Assembly: GCA_964628235.1 (NCBI GenBank)
Contig: CAZVLU010000008.1
Location: 26,060-90,059 of the forward strand
DNA length: 64,000 nt
Reading direction: 5' to 3'
Source of the DNA: CAMAVH01 sp964628235
GTDB lineage: Bacteria; Pseudomonadota; Alphaproteobacteria; SMXQ01
The notes beneath the pieces were generated by a model that worked only from the letters and a program-made list of their open reading frames with translations, made no database searches and was not told the origin of the DNA. Positions 7,975 to 16,537 of the stretch are shown here, one piece after another (the stretch's first letter is position 1; the number at the start of each line of letters is the position of its first letter). A program made the position numbers and the translations under genes.

Positions 7975-9105
7975 TCACTTCGTCCAATGCGCGTTCCATG
8001 CTGCGTCCATCTGTGCGGCGGCGTCTCCGAACATGTCCTCGCCGCGCGCGATGCTGGGTTTGCCGACGATGGTTTCGGAAAATGGCATGAAGCGCGTGTC
8101 CTGCAGGCTCTTGTGAACCGGCACCGAGGTGTTGGCGACATATTGCAGAATTTGGCCTTCGCGGCTGATCAGCCAGTTGATGAAGATGCGCGCGCCGTTC
8201 TTCCGTTCGGCCTGCTCCAGCATGACGATCTGCGACAGGGTGATCGGCACGGGCTCCGGGCAGTGATAGCTGATCGGCGCGCCCTTAAGGGCATACTGCT
8301 CGACGCGCCGTTCCGGCGCTGGAATGTTGGCATAGAACTCGCCAGCGACCGCTAAGCCCGTCAAAGCCATCATGCCTTCTTTGCGCTGCACCGGCTGCAG
8401 TTCGGTGAACAGGCGCTTGGTGAACTGCTTGCCCCAGTCCTCGCCCTTTTCAGACCATAGAGCGAGGAGCCAGGCGTTCGGCGTGTTGGACAAGGCAATT
8501 TTGCCGCCGCGCCAGACCGGATTGGTCAACAGATCGTCCCACGTTTTGGGCAGGTCAGCTTTTTTGACGAGATCGGTGTTGTAGCTCATGCAGCGAAAGC
8601 CGATCTTGTGCGCCACCCAATTGCCGTCAGCGTCGATGTGGTCGGGCGACAGATTCTTGACGCCCGGCAGATCGCGCAAGTCGGCAAGCGCCTTTTGCTC
8701 CTTGAACTCGCCGTACGAGTCGCCGACGCTGGTGATGACGTCGGCGATGGCGCGTCCGGTGCCCAAAGCCACCAATACCTTGATGCCGCGGGCGGAGGAG
8801 GTGGCGCGAACGTAATTGAGCTTAATCGACGGATAGCGCTCGATGAAAGATTCGGTGATGCGGCGGAACTCGGCTTCCTGCCAAGTGCCGAGAATGATAA
8901 CGCCGCCCTTCTCCTGCGCCGCTCCGTCCACCCAGGCCTTGGGCAGGTCGAGCTCGGCGTCGAGCCCGTCCATGATCGACGGTTCGAGCTTGAGTTCAGC
9001 AAGAGCCTTCTTTGTCGCGGTCGGCAATTCCGTCGCCGCCGCAGCCGAAATCGAGCCTGACATCAAAGCGAGGGCGCAAAGAGCTCGCGCGGTAAAATTA
9101 TGCAT
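7975..9105 (-). CDS. Extracellular solute-binding protein, ABC type (orphan)
   Basis: A 376-residue family 1 type solute-binding protein resembling Fe3+/spermidine/thiamine-like ABC receptors. The signal peptide runs through about residue 24 (ALMSGSISAAAATE). Mature features include GGVIILGTWQEAEFRRI and the CPEPVPITLSQIVML hinge segment near the C-terminus. GGGGAGG precedes the ATG. It is a tandem duplicate of the gene at 9180 (shared LDPS/LEPSIMDGLD, SYHCPEPVPITLSQIV and NWLISREGQ blocks). Neither permease nor ATPase genes lie next to the pair, so it must use remote membrane partners or act as a binding/sensory protein. The VOC genes lie directly downstream on the same strand. Confidence 0.83.
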   Translation of the reverse strand: MHNFTARALCALALMSGSISAAAATELPTATKKALAELKLEPSIMDGLDAELDLPKAWVDGAAQEKGGVIILGTWQEAEFRRITESFIERYPSIKLNYVRATSSARGIKVLVALGTGRAIADVITSVGDSYGEFKEQKALADLRDLPGVKNLSPDHIDADGNWVAHKIGFRCMSYNTDLVKKADLPKTWDDLLTNPVWRGGKIALSNTPNAWLLALWSEKGEDWGKQFTKRLFTELQPVQRKEGMMALTGLAVAGEFYANIPAPERRVEQYALKGAPISYHCPEPVPITLSQIVMLEQAERKNGARIFINWLISREGQILQYVANTSVPVHKSLQDTRFMPFSETIVGKPSIARGEDMFGDAAAQMDAAWNAHWTK

Positions 9106-9179
9106 AATGCCTCCCCATTATTTTTTTGGGATCGTTTTTTATCTCTGTCGTCTGGTCGGCGACAGTCAGTCCTAGAAGC

Positions 9180-10328
9180 TTATCGTGCGCGGCCCGACGT
9201 CGAGGCCCAGTAGCCGTTCCACACTTCGAGCATTTTCTTCTGCATGTCGCTGCCGAGCAGGGACTCGTCGCGGACGTTCTTCTGCTTGCCGGCGACATTG
9301 ACGAACTCGGAGACGAACGGCGGGATCTGCAGATCCTTGTGCACCGGCACGACATAGGAGTCGTAGTACTGCATCATCTGCCCTTCGCGGCTCAGCATCC
9401 AATTGAGGAAGACCTTGCCCGCGTTTTTGCGCGGCGACTTGTCGAGCAAGACGATCTGCGACAGAGTGATCGGCACCGGCTCGGGGCAGTGATAATTGAT
9501 CGGCGCCTTCTTATCGACGTAGCCCTGCACTTGCCATTCCGGCGACGGGAGGGTCGCCAAGAGTTCGCCCGACACGGTCAGCGCCGTCGCGGCCGTCATG
9601 CTTTCTTTGCGTTGCTCGGGTTTCAATTCCTCGAACAGACGGCGCGTGAAGTCACGGCCCCATTTCTCGCCGTTCGTCTCCCACAGGCCGAGCAGCCAGG
9701 AGTTCGGCTGATTGGTCAGCGCGAGCCCGCCGTTGCGCCATTTGGGGTTGGTCAGCAAATCATCCCATTTCGCCGGCATGTCGCCGGGTTTCACCTTGTC
9801 GGTGTTATAGGCCATGCAGCGGTAGGACAGCTTATGGCTGACCCAGGTGCCGTCGGAGGAGGCGTAATCGCTCGGGATGTTTTTGATGCCGGGGAGATCG
9901 CGCAGATCGGCGAACGCCTTCATCTCCTGGAATTGGATATAGGCGTCGGCGATGCTGGTCAGCACGTCGGCGAGAACGCGCCCGTTCGACAACGCCATGA
10001 CCACGGCCATGCCGCGGCCCGTGCCGGCGTTGCGATCATAGGTAACCTTTATGAAGGGATATCTTTCCGTGAAAGGCTGGGCCATGACGCGGAACTGCTT
10101 TTCCGGCCAGGTGCCCATGATGATGACCTCGCCCTCCTTGGCCGCCGCGTCGAGCCAGGCTTGCGGAACTTTGAGTTCCTCGTCGAGGCCGTTCATCAGC
10201 GACGGATCGAGCTTCAGTTCGGCCAGAACTTTTTGGGTCATCTTCGGCAAGTCGGCGGCCTGCGCTGCCGTGCTGACTGACAGCAGCGAGGTCAATCCGA
10301 TGAACGCCCCGCGAACCACTGGATTCAT
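9180..10328 (-). CDS. Extracellular solute-binding protein, ABC type (tandem paralogue, orphan)
   Basis: A 382-residue paralogue of the following gene. A signal peptide ends near residue 24 (STAAQAAD), followed by LPKMTQKVLAELKLDPS, which is nearly the same opening as its neighbour. The hinge block NYHCPEPVPITLSQIV and the NWMLSREGQMMQYY block near the C-terminus are conserved. CAGGGAG lies 10-12 bases upstream of the ATG. Seventy-four bases separate it from the downstream copy, so it is likely the promoter-proximal gene of a unit that also includes the two VOC genes. Tandem duplication with divergence suggests the two receptors take different ligands of one compound class. Confidence 0.83.
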   Translation of the reverse strand: MNPVVRGAFIGLTSLLSVSTAAQAADLPKMTQKVLAELKLDPSLMNGLDEELKVPQAWLDAAAKEGEVIIMGTWPEKQFRVMAQPFTERYPFIKVTYDRNAGTGRGMAVVMALSNGRVLADVLTSIADAYIQFQEMKAFADLRDLPGIKNIPSDYASSDGTWVSHKLSYRCMAYNTDKVKPGDMPAKWDDLLTNPKWRNGGLALTNQPNSWLLGLWETNGEKWGRDFTRRLFEELKPEQRKESMTAATALTVSGELLATLPSPEWQVQGYVDKKAPINYHCPEPVPITLSQIVLLDKSPRKNAGKVFLNWMLSREGQMMQYYDSYVVPVHKDLQIPPFVSEFVNVAGKQKNVRDESLLGSDMQKKMLEVWNGYWASTSGRAR

Positions 10329-10494
10329 GACGATTCTCCCTGTTTATTTTATGTTTTGCCTAAGCGCCCCGAGTCTTATGCAAGACGCTTCAATATTTTC
10401 ACCAGTGTATGAAAATAAGCGCGCATTTGGAATAGACGCGATAACCCTTCGGCAATTTGCCCGAACATCGGCGAACCGACGGCGCCGCTTCGTC

Positions 10495-10523
10495 AAACGA
10501 AAAGCCCGCTCTTGCGGGCGGGC
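10495..10523 (-). terminator. Second rho-independent terminator (minus strand)
   Basis: On the minus strand, stem GCCCGC/GCGGGC closes an AAGA loop and is followed by TTTTCGTTT. It lies about 30 bases beyond a stronger terminator, forming a tandem pair behind the small gene at 10611. Confidence 0.65.
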
Positions 10524-10540
10524 TCTCAGTGCGTGTCTCG

Positions 10541-10576
10541 GAAAAAGAAAAGCCCGCCAGCCGAAGCTGACGGGCC
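10541..10576 (-). terminator. Rho-independent terminator (minus strand)
   Basis: Read on the minus strand, a 10-base stem with one mismatch closes a TTCG tetraloop and runs into TTTTCTTTTTC. It lies 35 bases after the stop codon of the small gene at 10611 and is one of the best-formed terminators in the window. Confidence 0.85.
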
Positions 10577-10610
10577 ATCGCAGCGCGCGTCGACCGCGCG
10601 CCTGGCAGTG

Positions 10611-10778
10611 CTAGCTCGGCTGCTTCGCCGGCGCGTTCTCGTGGCCAGGCTGTGACTTGTTGGGCTGCTGGTCCTGCTGCGGCTGGTTCTTCTCGCCCTG
10701 CTTCGTGTCGCCGACTTGGTTCTCGCCCGGGGCCTTCGGCTTGCTGTCCGAAGCTTCGGTCTTGGAGTTGTCCGTCAT
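10611..10778 (-). CDS. Small hydrophilic, probably disordered protein (55 aa)
   Basis: A 55-residue open reading frame starting MTDNSKTEASDSKPKAPGEN and ending KQPS. Its composition is dominated by Lys, Gln, Asn, Pro, Glu and Asp with no hydrophobic core, as expected for an intrinsically disordered protein. It is supported by a strong ribosome site (AAGGAG, seven bases before the ATG), by codon use like its neighbours, and by two terminators directly downstream. I do not recognise a family. It is transcribed alone, with a 274-base gap upstream. Small soluble proteins of this kind are often stress-related, but no function is assigned. Confidence 0.65.
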   Translation of the reverse strand: MTDNSKTEASDSKPKAPGENQVGDTKQGEKNQPQQDQQPNKSQPGHENAPAKQPS

Positions 10779-11052
10779 GTGATGGCTCCTTCGTCAGTTA
10801 AGAAAGGAATCTCGTGAGCCATCTGCAAGTGGGGCCGAGGCGCGCGCGATACCATCTCTAATCGTGTCGCCATGCACGCGCGGCGTTCTGAATCGAAAGG
10901 TTCCCTGCGCGACGTCGGAAACGAAAGGAACGCGGGCCGTAAAGCGCTCTCGCTCCAGATAATCGGTCGGGTCGCGCTTTGCCGGCCTCGCGCAGATCGA
11001 CGGCGACGCCTCCCCGCTTCATCATCGTACAGAAGACTTCGTCTTTCGACTC

Positions 11053-11292
11053 TCAGGCCGCGATGCGCAAGCGCGTCACCAGCGGCGTCACTTGTACGTC
11101 GGCGCCGTAGGATTCGCAGCACATGCAGCGCAGCTTCACGTCCCACCAGCGGGCGTGACGGCCGTGGCGCTTGAGCAGCGTCGCGATGTCCCAATCGTGG
11201 TTGTGGCCGCAATTGCGGCAGGCGAGGCGGAGAGGCAGACCGTGCGCTTGCAGAGCGCCGAGCGTGTCGGGGACGGAGAGGAGAAAGGCCAT
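11053..11292 (-). CDS. Small zinc-ribbon-like protein (79 aa)
   Basis: A 79-residue protein with two cysteine clusters: Cys25-x2-Cys28 (ACRNCG) and Cys56-x-Cys58-Cys59 (LRCMCCES), separated by a basic, Trp-containing segment. The arrangement is that of a zinc ribbon. The start was taken at the ATG with TAGGAG about ten bases upstream; a longer frame reaches further upstream but lacks a ribosome site. No family name is recognised; the sequence could be a nucleic-acid-binding or metal-handling protein. It lies between the small gene at 10611 and the ABC exporter and shares no strand-mates close enough to imply an operon. Confidence 0.6.
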   Translation of the reverse strand: MAFLLSVPDTLGALQAHGLPLRLACRNCGHNHDWDIATLLKRHGRHARWWDVKLRCMCCESYGADVQVTPLVTRLRIAA

Positions 11293-11607
11293 GAGGGGGC
11301 TCCTAAAAGGCCAAGGTCTTGAGATTTCAACTTTTTGTAGGTAGTGACAGTTCCAGCCCCTACATATTGGTGGCACTTGGTTAAGCCGGTCTTAAAGCGC
11401 ACAGCATTTATGGCGAATTGCATTCGTCATGGCTTGCCCAGGTCTGGCCGGCGTCTCCCGGCAACGAACTTCGCGGTGAGCGGATTACTAGCGGGTAAGC
11501 CGGTTGCTCCTGCCTTCAAGATTCGTCGTCCCGGCGCGAATGAGGAATTCTGATTGCCGAGCGATGGTGCTACCACTCCGCTCCATTCCTCTCGCTGTGC
11601 GCTTTCC
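11293..11607. other. Intergenic region between divergent genes
   Basis: This 315-base gap separates the minus-strand zinc-ribbon gene from the plus-strand ABC exporter and must hold promoters for both. It contains short inverted repeats (TTAAG/CTTAA and CGAAT/ATTCG) but no convincing operator, RNA or additional gene. Confidence 0.4.
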
Positions 11608-12540
11608 ATGTCCGTTTCCATCATTTCCGTCCAGGGCCTGTCGAAGACCTACAAGTCCGGCTTCCAGGCGCTCAAGTCTGTCGACCTCGCCGTCGAGCAA
11701 GGCGAGATCTTCGCGCTGCTCGGACCCAACGGCGCTGGCAAGACGACGCTGATCGGCATCATCTGCGGTATCCTCAACGCCTCGGCCGGCCGCGTGACCG
11801 CCGACGGCCATGACATCGCCAAGGATTATCGCGGCGCGCGCTCAAAGATCGGCTTGGTGCCTCAGGAATTGAGCACTGACGCCTTCGAGACGGTATGGGC
11901 GACGGTGAATTTCAGCCGCGGTCTGTTCGGCAAAGCGCCCAACCCGGCCTATATCGAGAAAATTCTCCGCGACCTGTCTCTGTGGGAAAAGAAGGACAGC
12001 AAGATCATGACGCTGTCGGGCGGCATGAAACGTCGCGTGATGATCGCCAAGGCGTTGTCGCATGAGCCGACGATCTTGTTCCTCGACGAACCGACCGCCG
12101 GCGTCGACGTCGAATTGCGCCAGGACATGTGGCGCATGGTGCGCCAATTGCGCGAATCCGGCGTCACCATTTTTCTCACGACGCATTACATCGAAGAAGC
12201 CGAGGAGATGGCGGACCGCATCGGCGTCATCAACAAAGGCGAGATCATCCTGGTCGAAGAGAAAGCCGAACTGATGCGCAAGCTCGGCAAGAAGCAGCTC
12301 AGCCTGCAATTGCAAACCCCGCTCGACGCCGTCCCGCTGGAGCTTTCGGCCTATCAGTTGGCGCTCGGCGCTGGCGGCAACGAACTGGTTTATACCTACG
12401 ACACCCAAGGCGAGCGCACCGGCATCACGTCGCTTCTGAGCGCGCTGGCCGCTGCCGGCATCCGCTTTAAGGACCTGCAGACGACGCAAAGCTCGCTCGA
12501 GCAGATTTTCGTCGAGTTGGTGAAGGGAAGCCGCGCATGA
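11608..12540 (+). CDS. ABC-2 type exporter, ATP-binding protein
   Basis: The ATPase of a drug- or polysaccharide-type ABC-2 exporter, 310 residues. It has a Walker A motif (LLGPNGAGKTT, about residues 38-48), Q-loop (VPQEL), signature LSGGMKRR, Walker B ILFLDEPTAGVD and H-loop TTHYIEEAEE, then a C-terminal extension of about 90 residues as in DrrA/NodI-like proteins. No strong ribosome site precedes the chosen ATG; it was picked because the homologous region starts there. The permease gene overlaps its stop by four bases (ATGA), so the two are translationally coupled. The cargo cannot be told from sequence. Confidence 0.9.
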   Translation: MSVSIISVQGLSKTYKSGFQALKSVDLAVEQGEIFALLGPNGAGKTTLIGIICGILNASAGRVTADGHDIAKDYRGARSKIGLVPQELSTDAFETVWATVNFSRGLFGKAPNPAYIEKILRDLSLWEKKDSKIMTLSGGMKRRVMIAKALSHEPTILFLDEPTAGVDVELRQDMWRMVRQLRESGVTIFLTTHYIEEAEEMADRIGVINKGEIILVEEKAELMRKLGKKQLSLQLQTPLDAVPLELSAYQLALGAGGNELVYTYDTQGERTGITSLLSALAAAGIRFKDLQTTQSSLEQIFVELVKGSRA

Positions 12541-13298
12541 ACATTCATGCCATCCGCGCGATCTACAAGTTCGAGATGGCGCGCGCCTGGCGCACCATGA
12601 CGCAAAGCATCATCGCGCCGGTGATCTCGACCTCGCTCTATTTCGTCGTGTTCGGCGCGGCGATCGGCGCAGGCATCCAGGCCATCAACGGGGTGAGCTA
12701 CGGCGCGTTCATCGTGCCGGGCCTCATCATGCTGTCGCTGTTGACGCAGAGCATCGCCAACGCCTCTTTCGGCATTTATTTCCCGCGCTTCACCGGCACG
12801 ATCTACGAACTGCTCTCGGCGCCGGTGTCGCCGATGGAAATCGTCATCGGCTATGTCGGCGCGGCGGCGAGCAAATCGATCATCCTCGGCGCGATCATTC
12901 TCGCCACCTCGACGTTGTTCGTGCCGCTGCAGATCGAACATCCTCTATGGATGCTGTTCTTCCTGCTGCTGACTGCCGTGACCTTCAGCCTGTTCGGCTT
13001 CATCATCGGCATCTGGGCCGACGGTTTCGAGAAGCTACAGGTCGTGCCGTTGCTGGTCATTACGCCGCTGACCTTCCTCGGCGGCAGCTTCTATTCCATC
13101 GACATGTTGCCGCCGTTCTGGCGCGCCGTCAGCCTGTTCAACCCGGTGGTCTATCTGGTGAACGGCTTCCGTTGGAGCTTCCACGGCACAGCGGACGTCC
13201 ATATGGGCATCAGCCTCGGCATGACGCTGCTGTTCCTTGTGGGCTGTCTCGCCATCGTCGGCTGGATGTTCAAGACCGGCTACCGCCTGCGCAACTGA
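12537..13298 (+). CDS. ABC-2 type exporter, permease
   Basis: A 253-residue integral membrane protein with six predicted hydrophobic segments, the partner of the ATPase encoded just upstream. The ABC-2 signature is visible in the LTFLGGSFYSIDMLPPFWRAVSLFNPVVYL stretch near the C-terminal third. The N-terminal amphipathic helix (AIYKFEMARAWRT) precedes the first span. The ATGA overlap with the ATPase supports a two-gene exporter unit with no separate binding protein. A short CTGAGC/GCTCAG repeat spans its stop codon. Confidence 0.9.
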   Translation: MNIHAIRAIYKFEMARAWRTMTQSIIAPVISTSLYFVVFGAAIGAGIQAINGVSYGAFIVPGLIMLSLLTQSIANASFGIYFPRFTGTIYELLSAPVSPMEIVIGYVGAAASKSIILGAIILATSTLFVPLQIEHPLWMLFFLLLTAVTFSLFGFIIGIWADGFEKLQVVPLLVITPLTFLGGSFYSIDMLPPFWRAVSLFNPVVYLVNGFRWSFHGTADVHMGISLGMTLLFLVGCLAIVGWMFKTGYRLRN

Positions 13299-13387
13299 GC
13301 GCATTTGCTCAGGGCGGACGCAAGCGCGACTAGGCCGTCGCGGTCATGCCGGTAGATTGGTTATCGGTACGTCTCGCTGCTAAGCCG

Positions 13388-16003
13388 TCAAGCTCGGTCA
13401 AGTGCGTCGCGCAGGGCTTGCGCCAAATCCGCCTTGCGAAAGGGCTTTTGCAGCAGACGGATGTTCTGCCCGAATCCCGCGTTATGCTTGAGCGCGTTTT
13501 CCGTATAACCCGACATGAAGAGAATCTTGAGCGACGGCTTCAGCTGGATCGCAGCGGCGGCAAGCTGCGGCCCGTTCATGGGGTCGGATAGCACGACATC
13601 GGTCAGCAGAAGATCGATTGCGTTCTCTGCACTCAGCGTCTGGAGCGCGTCGCCAGGACTGTCGGTGCTGAGCACGCGATAGCCGAGCGATTGGAGCATC
13701 GAGGTGGTCAAGATGCGCACGTCTGCGTTATCTTCGACGACCAGAATCGTCTCGCCGGCGGCGGGTGCCTTGGCCTGCGCGCTTGGCGACGCTGCGGACT
13801 GCGCTGACCCATCCTTGCTGCGGGGCAGATAGAGCTTCACGGACGTGCCGTGCCCGACTTCGCTGTAAATCTTGACGTTGCCGTTCGATTGCTTGGCGAA
13901 ACCGTAAACCATGCTGAGGCCAAGGCCGGTGCCGCGCCCCATTTCCTTGGTGGTGAAGAACGGCTCGAACGCTTGCGCGACGACGGCCGGCGGCATGCCG
14001 CTGCCCGTATCGGAGACGGCCAGCATCACATAATCGCCCGGTATGATGTCGGCATTCGCTTCGTCTTTCGCGAGCGTGACGTTTGCCGTTTCGATCGTCA
14101 GTTTGCCGCCAGAGGGCATGGCGTCGCGGCTGTTCACCACGAGATTGAGCAGCGCGCTTTTGACTTGGCTCGGGTCCGCGTGGCAGGCCCATAGGTCTTT
14201 CGTCGCGACGACGTTGATCGCGATGTTCTCCGGCAGGGTTCGCTGAAGCAGAGAGATCATCTCATTGACGAGATCGCTGAGATTGAGAGACGTGGGGCTC
14301 AGCGATTGCTGGCGCGCGAAGGACAGCAAGCTGCGCGTCAGCTGGGCGCCTTGGTCGGTGGCGTGCAATGCGATGTCGATGCTGCTGGCCGGATCTTCGC
14401 CGCGCGCGGCGTTCTCTTTGGCCAATTCGAGATTGCCGAGAATGACGGCGAGCAGATTGTTGAAGTCGTGGGCGATGCCGCCAGTCAGCTTGCCGATAGC
14501 GTCGAGCTTCTGTGCTTGGCGGAGCTGCTCTTCGGTCGCGACGCGATCGCTAATGTCGGTCAACAGCGCGTAGTAGCCGCAGACGTTGCCGTCGGCGTCG
14601 AAGTCGGGGACTTGGGTGACGTCGAGGGTGCGGGTCGTCCCGTCCGGCTGCTTGCGCTTGCGGACGTCGCGGATCGGGCCCTTCGACAGTCTTTCGAAGA
14701 GTTCGGCGGAGTGAACCGTTGGTGGGCGCTCAAGTACGTCGCCGACGCGGTGGCCCAGAATGTCTTCGGCGCTGCGGCCGTACCATATTTCGCCGGTTTT
14801 GTTGATGAAGCGGAATTTCATGTCGCGGTCGATATAAGCGATGAGGACCGGCAAGTGGTCCGTGACTGCACGGAGTTGCTTTAAGCTTTTCTCGAGGTCT
14901 TCGGCCAGTTCGCGGATTCTTCGTTCGCCGCGCGACGCTTCTTCGCGCTCGGCCAGGGATTGGGCCATTCTCATCCGCAAATCGATTTGACGGCCAAATA
15001 GCGCGCCGAACAAGAGGATGAGGATCGCGAAGATCGACGATATGACAGCCGTCACCAAGGTCCGTTGCCGCCACGACGCTAAAATCGCGTCGATTGTGTT
15101 CGTCACGTTGATGACGAGCGGATAATCGCTTACGGCGTTCGGAGTCATGATCCGCGCGATGCCGTCGAAAGCGCTGGCGGGCGTCCTGACGACGCCGGAC
15201 GCCGCATTGGCGATGATCTCGCGAAAGAGCGGCTGGGCGCCGAACGAGCGGCCGATGAATTCTTCGGACATCGGATGGCGGGCCAGCAAAACGCCGTCAC
15301 GCCGAAAAAGGGAAATCGTCGCTTCGCTTCCTGGCGCGACGGCCTCGAACAGATCCTCGAAGAAACGCGTCCTCACGACGGCGTTGAGCACGCCGAGGAA
15401 AGCGCCGTCTGGCGCGCTGATCGGACGCGTCATGAACATGGTCCATTCGCCGGTGACGCGGTTGCGGACCGGCGCGCCGATATAAACGCTCGGCGTAGCT
15501 GCGGATTTATGCGCGAGATAGTAATCTCGCGTCGAAAAATCCGGATCGGACGGGAGGGGCGGCGTGCGGCTGCTGGTGATGACATGCCCGTTGTCGCCGA
15601 GCACGACAATGGCGTCGAGTTGCGCGATGTCTTGTTTGCGCTCCACCAGAAGACTCTGCACGACTGGCGAGGAAAACTCCCGTCGCAAATCATCGGCAGT
15701 CCTGATGCCGGCGTTCTCGATATCTTCTTCGATCCCGAGCAAGATCAGATCGAGGCTTTGCATGGTGCGCGAGGTGGTTTCAGCCAGCGTCAGGCTTAAC
15801 CGCGCCTGTTCTCGTTCTGCGCTGACGAGATCGCGCTCGCGATCGAACCAGACGATCGCCGCCGCAGCGACGAGCACGCTCACGGCCAATAGGATGGCTA
15901 TGCCGATAATCGTCCGTCGCGCCAAAGCGGATGCCGCTGCGCTGGGCGGCTCAATCTTTGAAGAATCGCGTATTGGCCCAATCACCGGACATCCCCCAGC
16001 CAA
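13388..16003 (-). CDS. Hybrid sensor histidine kinase (dCache-like, PAS, HisKA, HATPase, REC)
   Basis: An 871-residue membrane kinase. Transmembrane segments lie near residues 31-52 and 315-337 and enclose a periplasmic sensor of about 260 residues with the layout of a double-Cache domain (STRDYYLAH, GVLNAVVRT). Residues about 375-490 are a PAS domain. The dimerisation domain carries His512 (GGIAHDFNN). The ATPase domain has the N-box Asn near 620-624, DTGSGM (665-670) and GTGLGLS (691-697). A C-terminal receiver has Asp802 as phospho-acceptor and Lys853. HDFNN-type kinases with a fused receiver usually signal through a further phosphorelay partner; none is adjacent. It is monocistronic and convergent with the ABC exporter. 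Confidence 0.92.
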   Translation of the reverse strand: MAGGCPVIGPIRDSSKIEPPSAAASALARRTIIGIAILLAVSVLVAAAAIVWFDRERDLVSAEREQARLSLTLAETTSRTMQSLDLILLGIEEDIENAGIRTADDLRREFSSPVVQSLLVERKQDIAQLDAIVVLGDNGHVITSSRTPPLPSDPDFSTRDYYLAHKSAATPSVYIGAPVRNRVTGEWTMFMTRPISAPDGAFLGVLNAVVRTRFFEDLFEAVAPGSEATISLFRRDGVLLARHPMSEEFIGRSFGAQPLFREIIANAASGVVRTPASAFDGIARIMTPNAVSDYPLVINVTNTIDAILASWRQRTLVTAVISSIFAILILLFGALFGRQIDLRMRMAQSLAEREEASRGERRIRELAEDLEKSLKQLRAVTDHLPVLIAYIDRDMKFRFINKTGEIWYGRSAEDILGHRVGDVLERPPTVHSAELFERLSKGPIRDVRKRKQPDGTTRTLDVTQVPDFDADGNVCGYYALLTDISDRVATEEQLRQAQKLDAIGKLTGGIAHDFNNLLAVILGNLELAKENAARGEDPASSIDIALHATDQGAQLTRSLLSFARQQSLSPTSLNLSDLVNEMISLLQRTLPENIAINVVATKDLWACHADPSQVKSALLNLVVNSRDAMPSGGKLTIETANVTLAKDEANADIIPGDYVMLAVSDTGSGMPPAVVAQAFEPFFTTKEMGRGTGLGLSMVYGFAKQSNGNVKIYSEVGHGTSVKLYLPRSKDGSAQSAASPSAQAKAPAAGETILVVEDNADVRILTTSMLQSLGYRVLSTDSPGDALQTLSAENAIDLLLTDVVLSDPMNGPQLAAAAIQLKPSLKILFMSGYTENALKHNAGFGQNIRLLQKPFRKADLAQALRDALDRA

Positions 16004-16157
16004 ATCCGGATTCCAAGCTAGCCTGTTCTGCGTAAATTCGCCAGATATGGCCGGTTATGGCCTCGCTTCGGCTATGGACATAGTGAAATAAATGCCGGTC
16101 GCCAAACTTAAGGGCGGCGGATTCAATTTAGAGTGCTTTTGCGCCAAGGCGGCGATT

Positions 16158-16505
16158 CTAGACAGCCGCGACGACGATGATCTCGACCAAATACTGCGGG
16201 GCGGCGAGTCGCGCTTCGATGGTGGCGCGCGCCGGGGTATGGCCGGCCGGCACCCATTGGTCCCATACGCTATTCATCTCGGCGAAGGTCGAGATGTCGC
16301 GCAGGCAGATTTTGGCTGACAGGATCTTGGTCTTGTCGCTGCCGGCTTCCTTGAGCAGCGCGTCGATGCTGGCCAGCACTTGGCGCGTTTGGCCGGCGAC
16401 GTCTTGCGACGGATCGGCGGCCACCTGGCCGGCGAGATAGACCGTGCCGTTGTGGATGACCGCTTCGCTCATGCGTTTGCCCGGCTGCAGGCGCCGAATC
16501 TCCAT
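16158..16505 (-). CDS. RidA family enamine/imine deaminase
   Basis: A 115-residue RidA (YjgF/YER057c/UK114) protein, which hydrolyses reactive enamine or imine intermediates to oxo acids. The conserved parts are VYLAGQVAADPSQDVAGQTRQVL, the trimer-interface region and the active-site arginine in the HTPARATIEARLA segment. It starts at an ATG with AGGAG about ten bases upstream. It follows the SDR gene by 32 bases on the same strand, implying cotranscription. RidA-like proteins inside catabolic clusters often act as pathway-specific deaminases rather than housekeeping RidA. Confidence 0.9.
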   Translation of the reverse strand: MEIRRLQPGKRMSEAVIHNGTVYLAGQVAADPSQDVAGQTRQVLASIDALLKEAGSDKTKILSAKICLRDISTFAEMNSVWDQWVPAGHTPARATIEARLAAPQYLVEIIVVAAV

Positions 16506-16537
16506 GTCTCGTCTCCTAATGAAAGTGGGTGCGGCGG

